This document shows, one piece after another, positions 33,047 to 40,263 of a stretch of DNA of 64,000 bases. The stretch spans positions 234,977 to 298,976 of the forward strand of contig NZ_QGGR01000012.1 of NCBI RefSeq assembly GCF_003148685.1, written 5' to 3'. Both the position numbers and the translations under genes were made by a program. The stretch comes from Actinoplanes xinjiangensis. Its GTDB lineage: Bacteria; Actinomycetota; Actinomycetes; Mycobacteriales; Micromonosporaceae. Position 1 is the first letter of the stretch. Each line of letters opens with the position of its first letter. The notes under the pieces are model-generated. The model was given only the letters and a program-made list of their open reading frames with translations. It ran no database searches and had not been told where the DNA came from.

Positions 33047-33936
33047 TGCCGCTGCTGCTCGTGGACCTCGACAACACGCTGATCGACCGGGATGCCGCAT
33101 TCCGCACCGCGGTCGCCGCCTTCCTCGACGAGCACGGTCTGCCGGCCGCCGACCTGGACTGGGTGATGACCGCCGACGCCGGTGGCTACGCGTCCCGCGC
33201 CGCGGTCGCCGCGTCGATGATCGACCGGTTCGGCGTCGCCGCGCGGAGCGTCCGTACCCTTCTGGACGTCGGCGCAGCCGATCATGTCGTTCTCGCCGCG
33301 CCGACCGCCGACGCCCTCCGCCGGGTCCGCGCCGCCGGATGGACGTGCGTCATCGTCACGAACGGCCGCACCGTCCAGCAGGAAGCCAAGATCCGTAACA
33401 CCGGCCTGGACCGCCTGGTCGACGGCTGGGTGGTCTCCGAGGCGGTGGGCTGCAAGAAGCCGGATCCCGCGATCTTCCGCGCCGCCGCGGCGGATCTGGC
33501 CGGCGCCTGGATGATCGGGGACTCCCCGCACGCCGACATCGCCGGGGCGTCCGCGCTGGGCCTGACCAGCGTCTGGGTGTCCGCCGGCCGGCCGTGGACC
33601 GAGACGGGTTACCACCCGACGCACACGGCCGCCGACGTCGTCACTGCTCTCGGCCTGCTGTCACAGCCAGATCGTGGCCAGGCCGACGGTCACCGCGCCC
33701 GCCACCAGCAGCGCGATGTTGAGCCCGATCACCTTCACCTCGCCCCGCGTGACGTGCACGACGATCCCGCCGACCTGAATGATCGTGAGCCCGGCCGCGG
33801 CGGCGAGCGCCAGCACCGGCGCGATCCCGGTGAGCGGCGGCAGGATCATCCCGGCCGCTCCGGCGAGTTCCAGCCCGCCGATCGTCCGGACGAGCCACAT
33901 CGGGGTCCGGTCGACCCAGCCCATCATCGGCTGTAG
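33046..33936 (+). CDS. HAD-superfamily hydrolase with antisense-encoded tail
   Basis: The protein has 296 residues. The HAD core is complete in the first 205: motif 1 LLVDLDNTLID, motif 2 VIVTNGR, motif 3 lysine in GCKKPDPAIF, motif 4 WMIGDSPHADIAGA. It belongs to the phosphoglycolate phosphatase/YjjG-like group; the substrate is unknown. The frame does not stop at the natural end near 33660 but continues for about 92 His/Arg/Asp-rich residues (DRGQADGHRARHQQRD) that are the antisense of the convergent DoxX gene. The tail is probably an accident of a lost stop codon, if it is translated at all. Confidence 0.85.
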   Translation: MPLLLVDLDNTLIDRDAAFRTAVAAFLDEHGLPAADLDWVMTADAGGYASRAAVAASMIDRFGVAARSVRTLLDVGAADHVVLAAPTADALRRVRAAGWTCVIVTNGRTVQQEAKIRNTGLDRLVDGWVVSEAVGCKKPDPAIFRAAAADLAGAWMIGDSPHADIAGASALGLTSVWVSAGRPWTETGYHPTHTAADVVTALGLLSQPDRGQADGHRARHQQRDVEPDHLHLAPRDVHDDPADLNDREPGRGGERQHRRDPGERRQDHPGRSGEFQPADRPDEPHRGPVDPAHHRL

Positions 33937-34026
33937 CCGCTCCCGGCTCTGGCTCACCTTCCTGCCGCCGGCGTACGCGTAGAAGACGGCGAGCAGGACA
34001 GCGAGTACCCAGTAGGCGATGTGCAT
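33661..34026 (-). CDS. DoxX-like membrane protein
   Basis: The protein has 121 residues and four predicted membrane helices (about 3-19, 42-64, 68-88, 98-120). The KVSQSRERLQPMMGW stretch and IGGLELAGAAGMILPP after helix 1 match DoxX/DUF-type small integral proteins linked to redox or quinone stress. It is divergent from an hxlR regulator, 126 bases apart, a recurrent and probably regulated pair. Its whole 3' three quarters overlaps the HAD reading frame on the other strand. Confidence 0.85.
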   Translation of the reverse strand: MHIAYWVLAVLLAVFYAYAGGRKVSQSRERLQPMMGWVDRTPMWLVRTIGGLELAGAAGMILPPLTGIAPVLALAAAAGLTIIQVGGIVVHVTRGEVKVIGLNIALLVAGAVTVGLATIWL

Positions 34027-34152
34027 GGCGAGGCCCTTCGAAACCGGCGGTCACCAGGATGGTTACCAGCCGTAAGTGACCACATGATGCGGTACTTTCA
34101 GGGGCCTTACAAAAGGCACAAGCGTGTGCCTGACGAACAGGGAGCGTCACCT

Positions 34153-34521
34153 GTGGACTACGAACACACCTGCATGATCCGGGGTGACGGGGGCCGTACG
34201 CTCCGGGCGATCCTCGACCAGATCTGCAACAAGTGGACCCTGCTGGTGGTCGCCACCCTCGACCAGGGCACGCTCCGTTTCACCGATCTGCACCATCAGG
34301 TCCCCGGCATCTCCCAGCGCATGCTCACCCTGACGCTGCGCCACCTCGAACGGGACGGGTTGATCACCCGGACCGTCCACGCCGAAGTCCCGCCCCGCGT
34401 CGAATACGCCCTCACCCCGACCGGCGAGAGTCTCATCCCGCCCGCGCTGGCCCTGGCCGGGTGGGCGATCGCGCACGCGCCGGGCATCGAGGAGAGCCGG
34501 GCGGCATACGCCGCCCGGTGA
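34153..34521 (+). CDS. HxlR-family transcriptional regulator
   Basis: The protein has 122 residues; GTG 34153 has GGGAG nine bases upstream, and other in-frame starts are less well supported. The HxlR winged helix is clear: C7 near the N-terminus, ILDQICNKWTLLVVATL, LRFTDLHHQVPGISQRMLTLTLRHLERDGLI, and VEYALTPTGESL. Members such as YodB and HypR sense quinones, diamide or aldehydes through the N-terminal Cys. Likely target: the divergent doxX gene. GTAAG (34072-34076) and CTTAC (34106-34110) in the shared upstream region form a loose inverted repeat. Confidence 0.9.
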   Translation: MDYEHTCMIRGDGGRTLRAILDQICNKWTLLVVATLDQGTLRFTDLHHQVPGISQRMLTLTLRHLERDGLITRTVHAEVPPRVEYALTPTGESLIPPALALAGWAIAHAPGIEESRAAYAAR

Positions 34522-34529
34522 CCGCGGGA

Positions 34530-34916
34530 TCAGGAGGTGTAGAGGCAGAACGGGTGACCGGCCGGGTCGAGCAGCACCCGCACGTCGTCCTGCGGCTGGT
34601 GGGCCGGTAACGCCGCGCCGAGACCGACCGCGTGCGCCACCGCGGCCGCCAGGTCGGTGACCTCGAAGTCCAGGTGGAGCATCATCTGCTGGCGCCCGCC
34701 CTCGGCCGGCCACACCGGGCGCACGTAGTCGGGGTTGTGCTGGATCGCGAGGTAGGCGACACCCGCGCCGAGGTCGAGCACGATGTTGCCGGGTTCACGC
34801 CGCCAGATCGACCAGCCGCGCAGCTCCGCGTAGAACGTGGCCAGCACCTCGACGTCGGGCGCGTCGAGCACCACACCCCACCAGTCGGAACGGGCCCAGC
34901 GATCGGTTTCGGGCAC
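34530..34916 (-). CDS. VOC-family (glyoxalase-like) protein
   Basis: The protein has 128 residues and one vicinal-oxygen-chelate domain of two beta-alpha-beta-beta-beta modules (WGVVLDAPDVEVLATFYAELRGW; MMLHLDFEVTDLAAAVAHAVGLG; LLDPAGHPFCLY). Metal-ligand positions are only partly conserved, so it may be a ligand-binding rather than an enzymatic member. It is encoded 24 bases after the DinB-like gene on the same strand. Confidence 0.82.
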   Translation of the reverse strand: MPETDRWARSDWWGVVLDAPDVEVLATFYAELRGWSIWRREPGNIVLDLGAGVAYLAIQHNPDYVRPVWPAEGGRQQMMLHLDFEVTDLAAAVAHAVGLGAALPAHQPQDDVRVLLDPAGHPFCLYTS

Positions 34917-34940
34917 GCGCCCACCGTACCCACAAGGGGG

Positions 34941-35414
34941 TCAGCCGGCGAGGATCTGCTCGCGCAGGATGTCGGCGTGCCCGCAGTGCTGGGCGATCTC
35001 CCGCAGGAAGTGCAGGTAGATCCAGCGCAGTGGCACCGGCCCGCGGCGGTTGCCGGTCACGACGTCGTCGAGGCCGAGCCCGGCCACGGCGGCCCGGGAC
35101 GCCTCGCAGGCCTCCCGGTAGGCGGCCCGCACGCTGTCGACGGTGTCCGTCTCGTCGAGGAGGAACGACTCGTGCGGTGTCTCCGGAATACCGATCTCGC
35201 TGCGCGACCGGCCGGTGATCGCCTCGTCGAACCACACCTTCTCCACGAAGGTGACGTGTTTGACCAGGCCGAGCAGTGTCGTCTCGGAGGACACGAGCCG
35301 CCGCCGGGCCTGCTCCTCGGTCAGCCCGTCCAGGCTGGCGAGGAGCTCCGCCCGGTGATCCTCGAGAAAGGACTCCCACTGAACCCGCAGCGGCTCGTCG
35401 ATGACGTCATCCAT
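34941..35414 (-). CDS. DinB/DUF664-family protein
   Basis: The protein has 157 residues from the ATG at 35414; a further in-frame start at 35426 adds four. It is a four-helix bundle with the metal-binding histidines in LGLVKHVTFVEKVWF (about 50-64) and HFLREIAQHCGHAD (about 134-147), as in DUF664/DinB-like thiol-dependent enzymes (bacillithiol/mycothiol transferases). In actinomycetes the thiol would be mycothiol; the substrate is unknown. Probably co-transcribed with the VOC gene. Confidence 0.85.
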   Translation of the reverse strand: MDDVIDEPLRVQWESFLEDHRAELLASLDGLTEEQARRRLVSSETTLLGLVKHVTFVEKVWFDEAITGRSRSEIGIPETPHESFLLDETDTVDSVRAAYREACEASRAAVAGLGLDDVVTGNRRGPVPLRWIYLHFLREIAQHCGHADILREQILAG

Positions 35415-35456
35415 AGGCACCGCCACAGCGTGCCACGCCCGACCGTGCCGGTGCCG

Positions 35457-36785
35457 TCAGCCCCCGGGTGTGGCCCAGCCGAGCAGCCGGCTCAGGTGGG
35501 GGCCGGCGTCGTCGGTGGTGGTCTCGGCGGGTCCGGCGACCACCTCGCCGCCGGTGCCGTCGATGGTGAACACCGTCCCCTCGGCGAAGGAGCCGTCGGG
35601 GGTGTGGACGCGACCGGTCGCCGGGTCGACGGTGAGGGCGGTCGCGCCGACCACGGCGGGTCTGCCCATCGACCGGGCGACGACGGCGGCGTGGCTGGTG
35701 GGGCCGCCGATCGTGGTGACGATGCCCGCGGCGGCGGCCAGCCCGTGCATGTCCAGCGGTGACGTGTGCGGGCGGACCAGGATGACCGGCCCGGCGGCGG
35801 CCATCCGGGCGGCCTGGTCGGCGGTGACCGCGATCCGGCCGGTGGCCACGCCGGGACTCGCCCCGACACCGCGGGCGAGCACCGGCGTTCCGGTGCGGAT
35901 CCGTGGGACACGGGCCGCGCGGATCTGCCGGGCCGAGACCCGCCGCACGGCCGTCGCCCGGTCGATGATCCCCTCGTCGGCCAGGTCGACCGCGACCCGT
36001 ACCGCCGCCCGCCCGGCCAGTCCGCCCGGCCGTACCTGAAGGAACCACAGGCGCCCGGACTCGACGGTGAACTCGACATGGCACACGTCCCGGTAGTGCC
36101 GTTCCGCCCGGTCGAGCCCGTCGAGCAGCGCGGCCCACACGGCCGGTTCGCGGTCGGCGAGCGCCTCGATCGGCCGGGTCGCCACCCGGCCGGAGACCAC
36201 GTCGTCGCCCCGGTGCCCGAAGAGCACGTCCCCGTAGGGCGCCTTCACGCCGGTGCCGGGATCCCGGCTGAACGCGACCCCGCTCCCGCTGTGCTCGTCA
36301 CGATCACCGAACACCATCTCCTGGACGACCACCGCGGTCCCGAGGTCGTGCGGAACATCGTGGACCTCCCGGTAGGAGGTGGCGCGCGGGGTGTGCCACG
36401 ACGCGAACACGGCCTCGACCGCCGCCCGGAGCCGGTCGGCCGCGGTCTGCGCCGAGGGGCCGCCCACGTCGAGGAAGGTGTTCATCATGCCCGGCATCGA
36501 CACGGCCGCCCCGGACCGCACCGAGACCCGGAGCGGCCGGTCCGCCCCGCCGAACGTCCGCCCGGTCGCCGTCTCGAGGTCGCGCACCGCGGCGGCCAGC
36601 TCCACCGCGAGCCCGCCGGGCAGCCGGCCGTCCCGCAAAAAGTCCCGGCACGCCGCGGTGGAGACGACGAACCCGGCCGGCACCGGCAGTCCCAGCCGCA
36701 TCAGGGTGACCAGCCCGGATCCCTTGCCGCCGAGCACCCCGGCGTCGACGGGCAGGGCAGGGGAGAGGCGGTGGACGTACGTCAT
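35457..36785 (-). CDS. ppdK: Short pyruvate phosphate dikinase-like protein
   Basis: The protein has 442 residues, half the length of classical PPDK. It contains the ATP-binding domain (GGKGSGLVTLMRLGLPVPAGFV at the N-terminus, then VSVRSGAAVSMPGMMNTFLDVG and VVVQEMVFG) and the phosphohistidine domain with H365 in GGPTSHAAVVARS. The C-terminal PEP/pyruvate barrel is absent. A short version of this kind is annotated as PpdK in Mycobacterium. It may transfer phosphate to an unknown acceptor or need a partner protein. Last gene of a three-gene operon with two regulator-like genes, joined by ATGA overlaps. Confidence 0.85.
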   Translation of the reverse strand: MTYVHRLSPALPVDAGVLGGKGSGLVTLMRLGLPVPAGFVVSTAACRDFLRDGRLPGGLAVELAAAVRDLETATGRTFGGADRPLRVSVRSGAAVSMPGMMNTFLDVGGPSAQTAADRLRAAVEAVFASWHTPRATSYREVHDVPHDLGTAVVVQEMVFGDRDEHSGSGVAFSRDPGTGVKAPYGDVLFGHRGDDVVSGRVATRPIEALADREPAVWAALLDGLDRAERHYRDVCHVEFTVESGRLWFLQVRPGGLAGRAAVRVAVDLADEGIIDRATAVRRVSARQIRAARVPRIRTGTPVLARGVGASPGVATGRIAVTADQAARMAAAGPVILVRPHTSPLDMHGLAAAAGIVTTIGGPTSHAAVVARSMGRPAVVGATALTVDPATGRVHTPDGSFAEGTVFTIDGTGGEVVAGPAETTTDDAGPHLSRLLGWATPGG

Positions 36786-37381
36786 CGCGGCATACCGAGG
36801 GTGACCAGCAGGTCTTCGTGGAGCTGGAACCAGACACTGTGGTACGAGGTGGTGGTGTCGGCCAGGTGCTCACGCTTGCCCGCCCGGGCCAGGTCGAGGG
36901 CCGCGGTGAGCCGTCCCCGATAGCGGCCGAAGCGGGGGAGGGCCGCGGTGAGCGCCGCGCACACGTCCGCCGCCCGCCGGTCGAGGTCGACGAAGCGGGC
37001 CAGGACCCGGGCGTCGTACGCGGTGTCGGTGTGGTCGTTGGTCTCGGGCACGCCGTCGACCGGCCGCAGATGCCAGGCCGTGCACAGGTCGAGCAGTTCC
37101 GGGTTGAGGACCAGGAACGCCTCGAAGGCCGCGGTCACCTCCCTCCGCGTCCCGGCGGCGTCCAATTCGGCGGCCACCAGACGGGCGTCCGCGGCCTTGC
37201 CGGCCTCGGTGAGGCCCCAGCCCCCGAAAGCTCCAGGAGTACGGGTGACCAGCCCGTCGACCGCGAGATCGATGAGCCGCGACTCGGTGTCGGGTGTGGT
37301 CAGACCGGCGGCGTCGGCGACCCGGTCCAGATCGGTGAAACCGAGGCACCGCAGGGTGTGGAGAACCGGCAGGTCGGTCAC
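36782..37381 (-). CDS. Winged-helix-like protein in ppdK operon
   Basis: The protein has 199 residues and a GTG start overlapping the preceding stop as GTGA. The N-terminal 75 residues look like a winged helix (VLHTLRCLGFTDLDRVADAA, then ESRLIDLAVDGLVTR and WGLTEAGKAADARL). The rest is an alpha-helical domain (AFEAFLVLNPELLDLCTAWHLRP) that I do not recognise. Its own stop overlaps the ppdK start. Fixed linkage with short ppdK suggests it controls or partners that protein. Confidence 0.7.
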   Translation of the reverse strand: MTDLPVLHTLRCLGFTDLDRVADAAGLTTPDTESRLIDLAVDGLVTRTPGAFGGWGLTEAGKAADARLVAAELDAAGTRREVTAAFEAFLVLNPELLDLCTAWHLRPVDGVPETNDHTDTAYDARVLARFVDLDRRAADVCAALTAALPRFGRYRGRLTAALDLARAGKREHLADTTTSYHSVWFQLHEDLLVTLGMPR

Positions 37382-38463
37382 GGCTGCCCCGTCCCGCCGG
37401 CGCGCAGGGCGATCGCCGCGGCGTGCCCCGCACCCCGCCCCGACGCCCGTGCCACGATCCGTCCGTCCCGGATCCGCACCGCGATCTCGGTGTCGTCCCC
37501 GACCGCGGCCGGGGAGGTGCCGGCGGCGAACGAGGCGGCGATCGCGGCGGCCAGCGCGGGCCCGTCGTCGAGGTCGATGTGCAGGGGCCGGGCGACGCCC
37601 GGTGGGAGGGCCCGGCGCAGGCAGGCGCTCATGGCGGTGAGGCGGAGGCGGACCAGGGCGCCGGTCTCGGCCGGGTCGCCGGAGACCACGGCCACGGTGA
37701 CCCGGTCGTCGGGGCCGGCGGCCCGGACCGCCTCCTCGGCGGCACCGAGCCGGGCCGTGCCGAGGACCACGAGCAGGCCGTCGTCGGTGACGCCGTCGGC
37801 GGGCTCCCACGGTGCGTCGCACAACTCGGCGGGCGGCACGAACGGCAGATGCGGTGGGTCCCACTCGTCGGCGAGGGCGAGGCCGGCCAGGTGGCCGCAG
37901 GCCCGCGTGACGTCGAACAGGTCACCGAATCCGGGGGCCGCACCGGCGAGATGGTCGGCGCCGTGCAGCAGGGTGAGGATCAGCTCGGCCAGCCGGACCC
38001 GCCGCCCGGCGGACGGCGGGCACGCCTCCAGAGCGAGGGCCAGGAGCAGCGCCTCCAGGCGGGTGATCTCGGTGACGGCCGCGCGGCCGGGCTCGTCGTC
38101 GAAGACCCCGGTGACGGACCGGGAGCGCAGGCGCCCGCCGGCCGCGGTGTCACCGGCGAACGGGAGATGCTCCAGCCAGGCGCGGGCGAAACCCTCGGCG
38201 GCCGTCACCACCGGGATGCTCTCGGGCAGATCCGCGGCCGGTGGCGCGACGGGTGACGGCCCGTAGTCGAGCAGGACCGCGAGATAGAGCGCCCGCTTGC
38301 CGGCGAAATTCGAATAGACGGCACCGCGGGTCAGCTCGGCGCGGGCCGCTATCCGGTCGATCTTGGCGTCGGCGTAGCCGTACTCCGCGAATTCCTCGAC
38401 CGCCGCGTCGAGGACGGCGGCTCTCGTGCGGGCCTGCTGCTGCGCCCTCGTCAACCGGACCAT
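37378..38463 (-). CDS. TetR-family regulator with long C-terminal domain
   Basis: The protein has 361 residues. A typical TetR DNA-binding head occupies 1-60 (RAAVLDAAVEEFAEYGYADAKIDRIA, LTRGAVYSNFAGKRALY). The C-terminal region is much longer than the usual 140 residues, and from about 230 on it contains a second alpha/beta portion (DDGLLVVLGTARL, VARPLHIDLDDGPALAAAI), so it may sense an additional ligand. It is the first gene of the ppdK operon. A perfect palindrome at 38481-38496 is the probable operator and also lies upstream of the divergent ABC-F leader. Confidence 0.85.
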   Translation of the reverse strand: MVRLTRAQQQARTRAAVLDAAVEEFAEYGYADAKIDRIAARAELTRGAVYSNFAGKRALYLAVLLDYGPSPVAPPAADLPESIPVVTAAEGFARAWLEHLPFAGDTAAGGRLRSRSVTGVFDDEPGRAAVTEITRLEALLLALALEACPPSAGRRVRLAELILTLLHGADHLAGAAPGFGDLFDVTRACGHLAGLALADEWDPPHLPFVPPAELCDAPWEPADGVTDDGLLVVLGTARLGAAEEAVRAAGPDDRVTVAVVSGDPAETGALVRLRLTAMSACLRRALPPGVARPLHIDLDDGPALAAAIAASFAAGTSPAAVGDDTEIAVRIRDGRIVARASGRGAGHAAAIALRAGGTGQP

Positions 38464-38480
38464 GCCCGCCACGATACCCA

Positions 38481-38496
38481 CATCATCCCGATGATG
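38481..38496. promoter_or_regulatory. Palindromic operator between TetR operon and ABC-F leader
   Basis: CATCAT-CCCG-ATGATG, a perfect 6-4-6 inverted repeat, 18 bases upstream of the tetR-like start and about 55 bases upstream of the ABC-F leader ORF. The position suits autoregulation by the TetR protein and possibly joint control of the ABC-F gene. Confidence 0.7.
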
Positions 38497-38551
38497 GGAA
38501 CATCCGAAAAACCGGTGGCCGTCTCCGGGCGGCCCGGATAGCCTCGGCGGC

Positions 38552-38596
38552 ATGTACCAGGGAATCGCGTTCATGAGGCTACGCAGCGGCCGCTGA
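38552..38596 (+). CDS. Leader peptide upstream of ABC-F gene
   Basis: A 14-codon ORF encodes MYQGIAFMRLRSGR; an internal ATG at 38573 gives MRLRSGR. A TAGCCT box at 38539-38544 ends seven bases before the first ATG, so the peptide may be read from a leaderless mRNA. It ends inside the 5' arm of a hairpin that precedes the ABC-F gene by 100 bases. Short leaders of this kind control antibiotic-resistance ABC-F genes in actinobacteria and firmicutes by ribosome stalling; the same role is inferred here. Confidence 0.6.
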   Translation: MYQGIAFMRLRSGR

Positions 38597-38635
38597 CGGC
38601 GGCGCATCCTGCATTTCTCTGCACTGCCCGCCGTC
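38595..38635 (+). promoter_or_regulatory. Candidate attenuator hairpin
   Basis: GACGGCGG (38595-38602) pairs with CCGCCGTC (38628-38635). The 5' arm starts within the stop codon of the leader peptide, so a ribosome stalled on the leader would prevent this stem. A second GC-rich pairing option exists around 38637-38668. Confidence 0.5.
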
Positions 38636-38699
38636 TCGGCGTTCTGCCGGGCGGCCGCATCCGGCTACCCGGCTCACTCTCGAGCTGCGGAGCACACCC

Positions 38700-40253
38700 A
38701 TGTCCCTTGCACATCTTCGTGCCGACGACGTCACCGTCCGCCTCGGCGCCCGTCTCGTTCTCGACCACGTGTCCGTCACCGTCTCGGCCGGCAGCCGCCT
38801 GGCCGTCGTCGGGGAGAACGGCCGCGGCAAGACCACCCTGCTGCACGTGCTGGCCGGCCTGATCACGCCGGACACCGGCACGGTACGGCGGGCCGGAACG
38901 ATCGGACTGGCCGCCCAGGCCCTGCACGCCCGCCCCGGTGACACCGTCGGAAGCCTCACGTCGGCGGCGCTGCTGGAGTCCCGTACCGCATTGATCGATC
39001 TTGACGAATCGGCGGGTGACCTGGCCGCCGGCCGGCCTGGCGCGGACGACCGCTACGCGGCGGCCCTGGAAGCCGCCGCCCGGCTGGACGCGTGGGACGC
39101 CGAACGCCGCGTCGACATCGCCCTGGAGGCCCTCGGCGCCTGCACCGACCGAGATCGTGAGCTGGGCACCCTGTCCGTCGGCCAGCGATACCGGGTGCGC
39201 CTGGCGTGCCTGCTCGGCGCCCATCACGACCTGCTGCTGCTCGACGAACCCACGAACCATCTGGACGCGTCCGGACTGGCGTTCCTGACCGACCGGCTGC
39301 GCGGGCATCCCGGGGGCATCGTCGTGGTCAGTCATGACCGGCAGTTGCTGCGGGACGTCGCCCGCGAGTTCACCGACCTGGATCCGAGCCGGGACGGCCG
39401 GGCCCGCACCTACGCCGGTGGCTACGACGAGTGGCAGCGTGGCCGCCGCCGGGAGCTTCAACGATGGGTGCAGGAGTACGACGAGCAGCAGGCCGAACAT
39501 CGCCGCCTGGCCGAGGCCGTCGACCGTGCGCGTTCCCGGCTGAGCACCGGCTGGCGCCCGGACAAGGGCGTCGACAGGCACAAACGACAGTCCCACACGC
39601 CCGGCGTGGTGCAGGCGCTGAACCGGGAACGCGACGCTCTCGAGGCGCACCGGATCACCGTTCCGGCGCCGCCGGCGGTGCTGCGGTGGCCGGAGCTGAG
39701 CACCCGCAAGGGTGTGCCGCTGGTGCGTGCCGACGGGGTGCGGGTGGCCGGCCGCCTCGACCGGCCGGTCACCCTCAGCCTCGACGGCGGCGACCGGCTG
39801 CTGGTCACCGGCGCCAACGGGGCCGGCAAGTCGACCCTGCTGTCGCTGCTGGCCGGCCGGTTGCGGCCCTCCGCGGGGACCGTCCACCGCTCCCCGGACG
39901 CCCGGATCGCCCTGGTCGCGCAGGAGGTCCCGGACCGGCCGGACGACCTCACGGCACACCGGCTGCTGGCCGGCCGCGGCACGATGGGCCTGCTCGACGC
40001 CGAGGCTCTGCGCACCCCGGTGCGGTTGCTCTCCCAGGGCCAGCAGCGCCGCCTCGACCTGGCCCTTCACCTGGCGAGCGGTCCCGACCTGCTGATCTTC
40101 GACGAGCCGACCAACCATCTGTCGTCCACCCTCGTCGACGAGCTGACCGGGGCCCTGCTGAGCACGCCGGCCGCCGTCGTGATCGCCACCCACGACCGGC
40201 GACTGCTCGCCGACCTGGCCACCTGGCCCCGCCTGCACCTGGCCCCGCGGTGA
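38700..40253 (+). CDS. ABC-F family ATPase, probable ribosome-protection type
   Basis: The protein has 517 residues with two ABC domains and no membrane helices. Domain 1: Walker A GENGRGKTT, signature LSVGQ, Walker B LLLLDEPTNHLD. An inter-domain linker with charged helices (RRRELQRWVQEYDEQQAEHR, about 255-275) is followed by domain 2: GANGAGKST, LSQGQ, LLIFDEPTNHLS. ABC-F proteins bind the ribosomal E site; the actinomycete TlrC/LmrC/VarM-type members displace macrolides, lincosamides or streptogramins. Arg in place of Ala/Ser in the first Walker A and LSVGQ for LSGGQ are mild deviations. The leader peptide upstream supports drug-inducible control. Confidence 0.9.
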   Translation: MSLAHLRADDVTVRLGARLVLDHVSVTVSAGSRLAVVGENGRGKTTLLHVLAGLITPDTGTVRRAGTIGLAAQALHARPGDTVGSLTSAALLESRTALIDLDESAGDLAAGRPGADDRYAAALEAAARLDAWDAERRVDIALEALGACTDRDRELGTLSVGQRYRVRLACLLGAHHDLLLLDEPTNHLDASGLAFLTDRLRGHPGGIVVVSHDRQLLRDVAREFTDLDPSRDGRARTYAGGYDEWQRGRRRELQRWVQEYDEQQAEHRRLAEAVDRARSRLSTGWRPDKGVDRHKRQSHTPGVVQALNRERDALEAHRITVPAPPAVLRWPELSTRKGVPLVRADGVRVAGRLDRPVTLSLDGGDRLLVTGANGAGKSTLLSLLAGRLRPSAGTVHRSPDARIALVAQEVPDRPDDLTAHRLLAGRGTMGLLDAEALRTPVRLLSQGQQRRLDLALHLASGPDLLIFDEPTNHLSSTLVDELTGALLSTPAAVVIATHDRRLLADLATWPRLHLAPR

Positions 40254-40263
40254 CCAGACGCCG

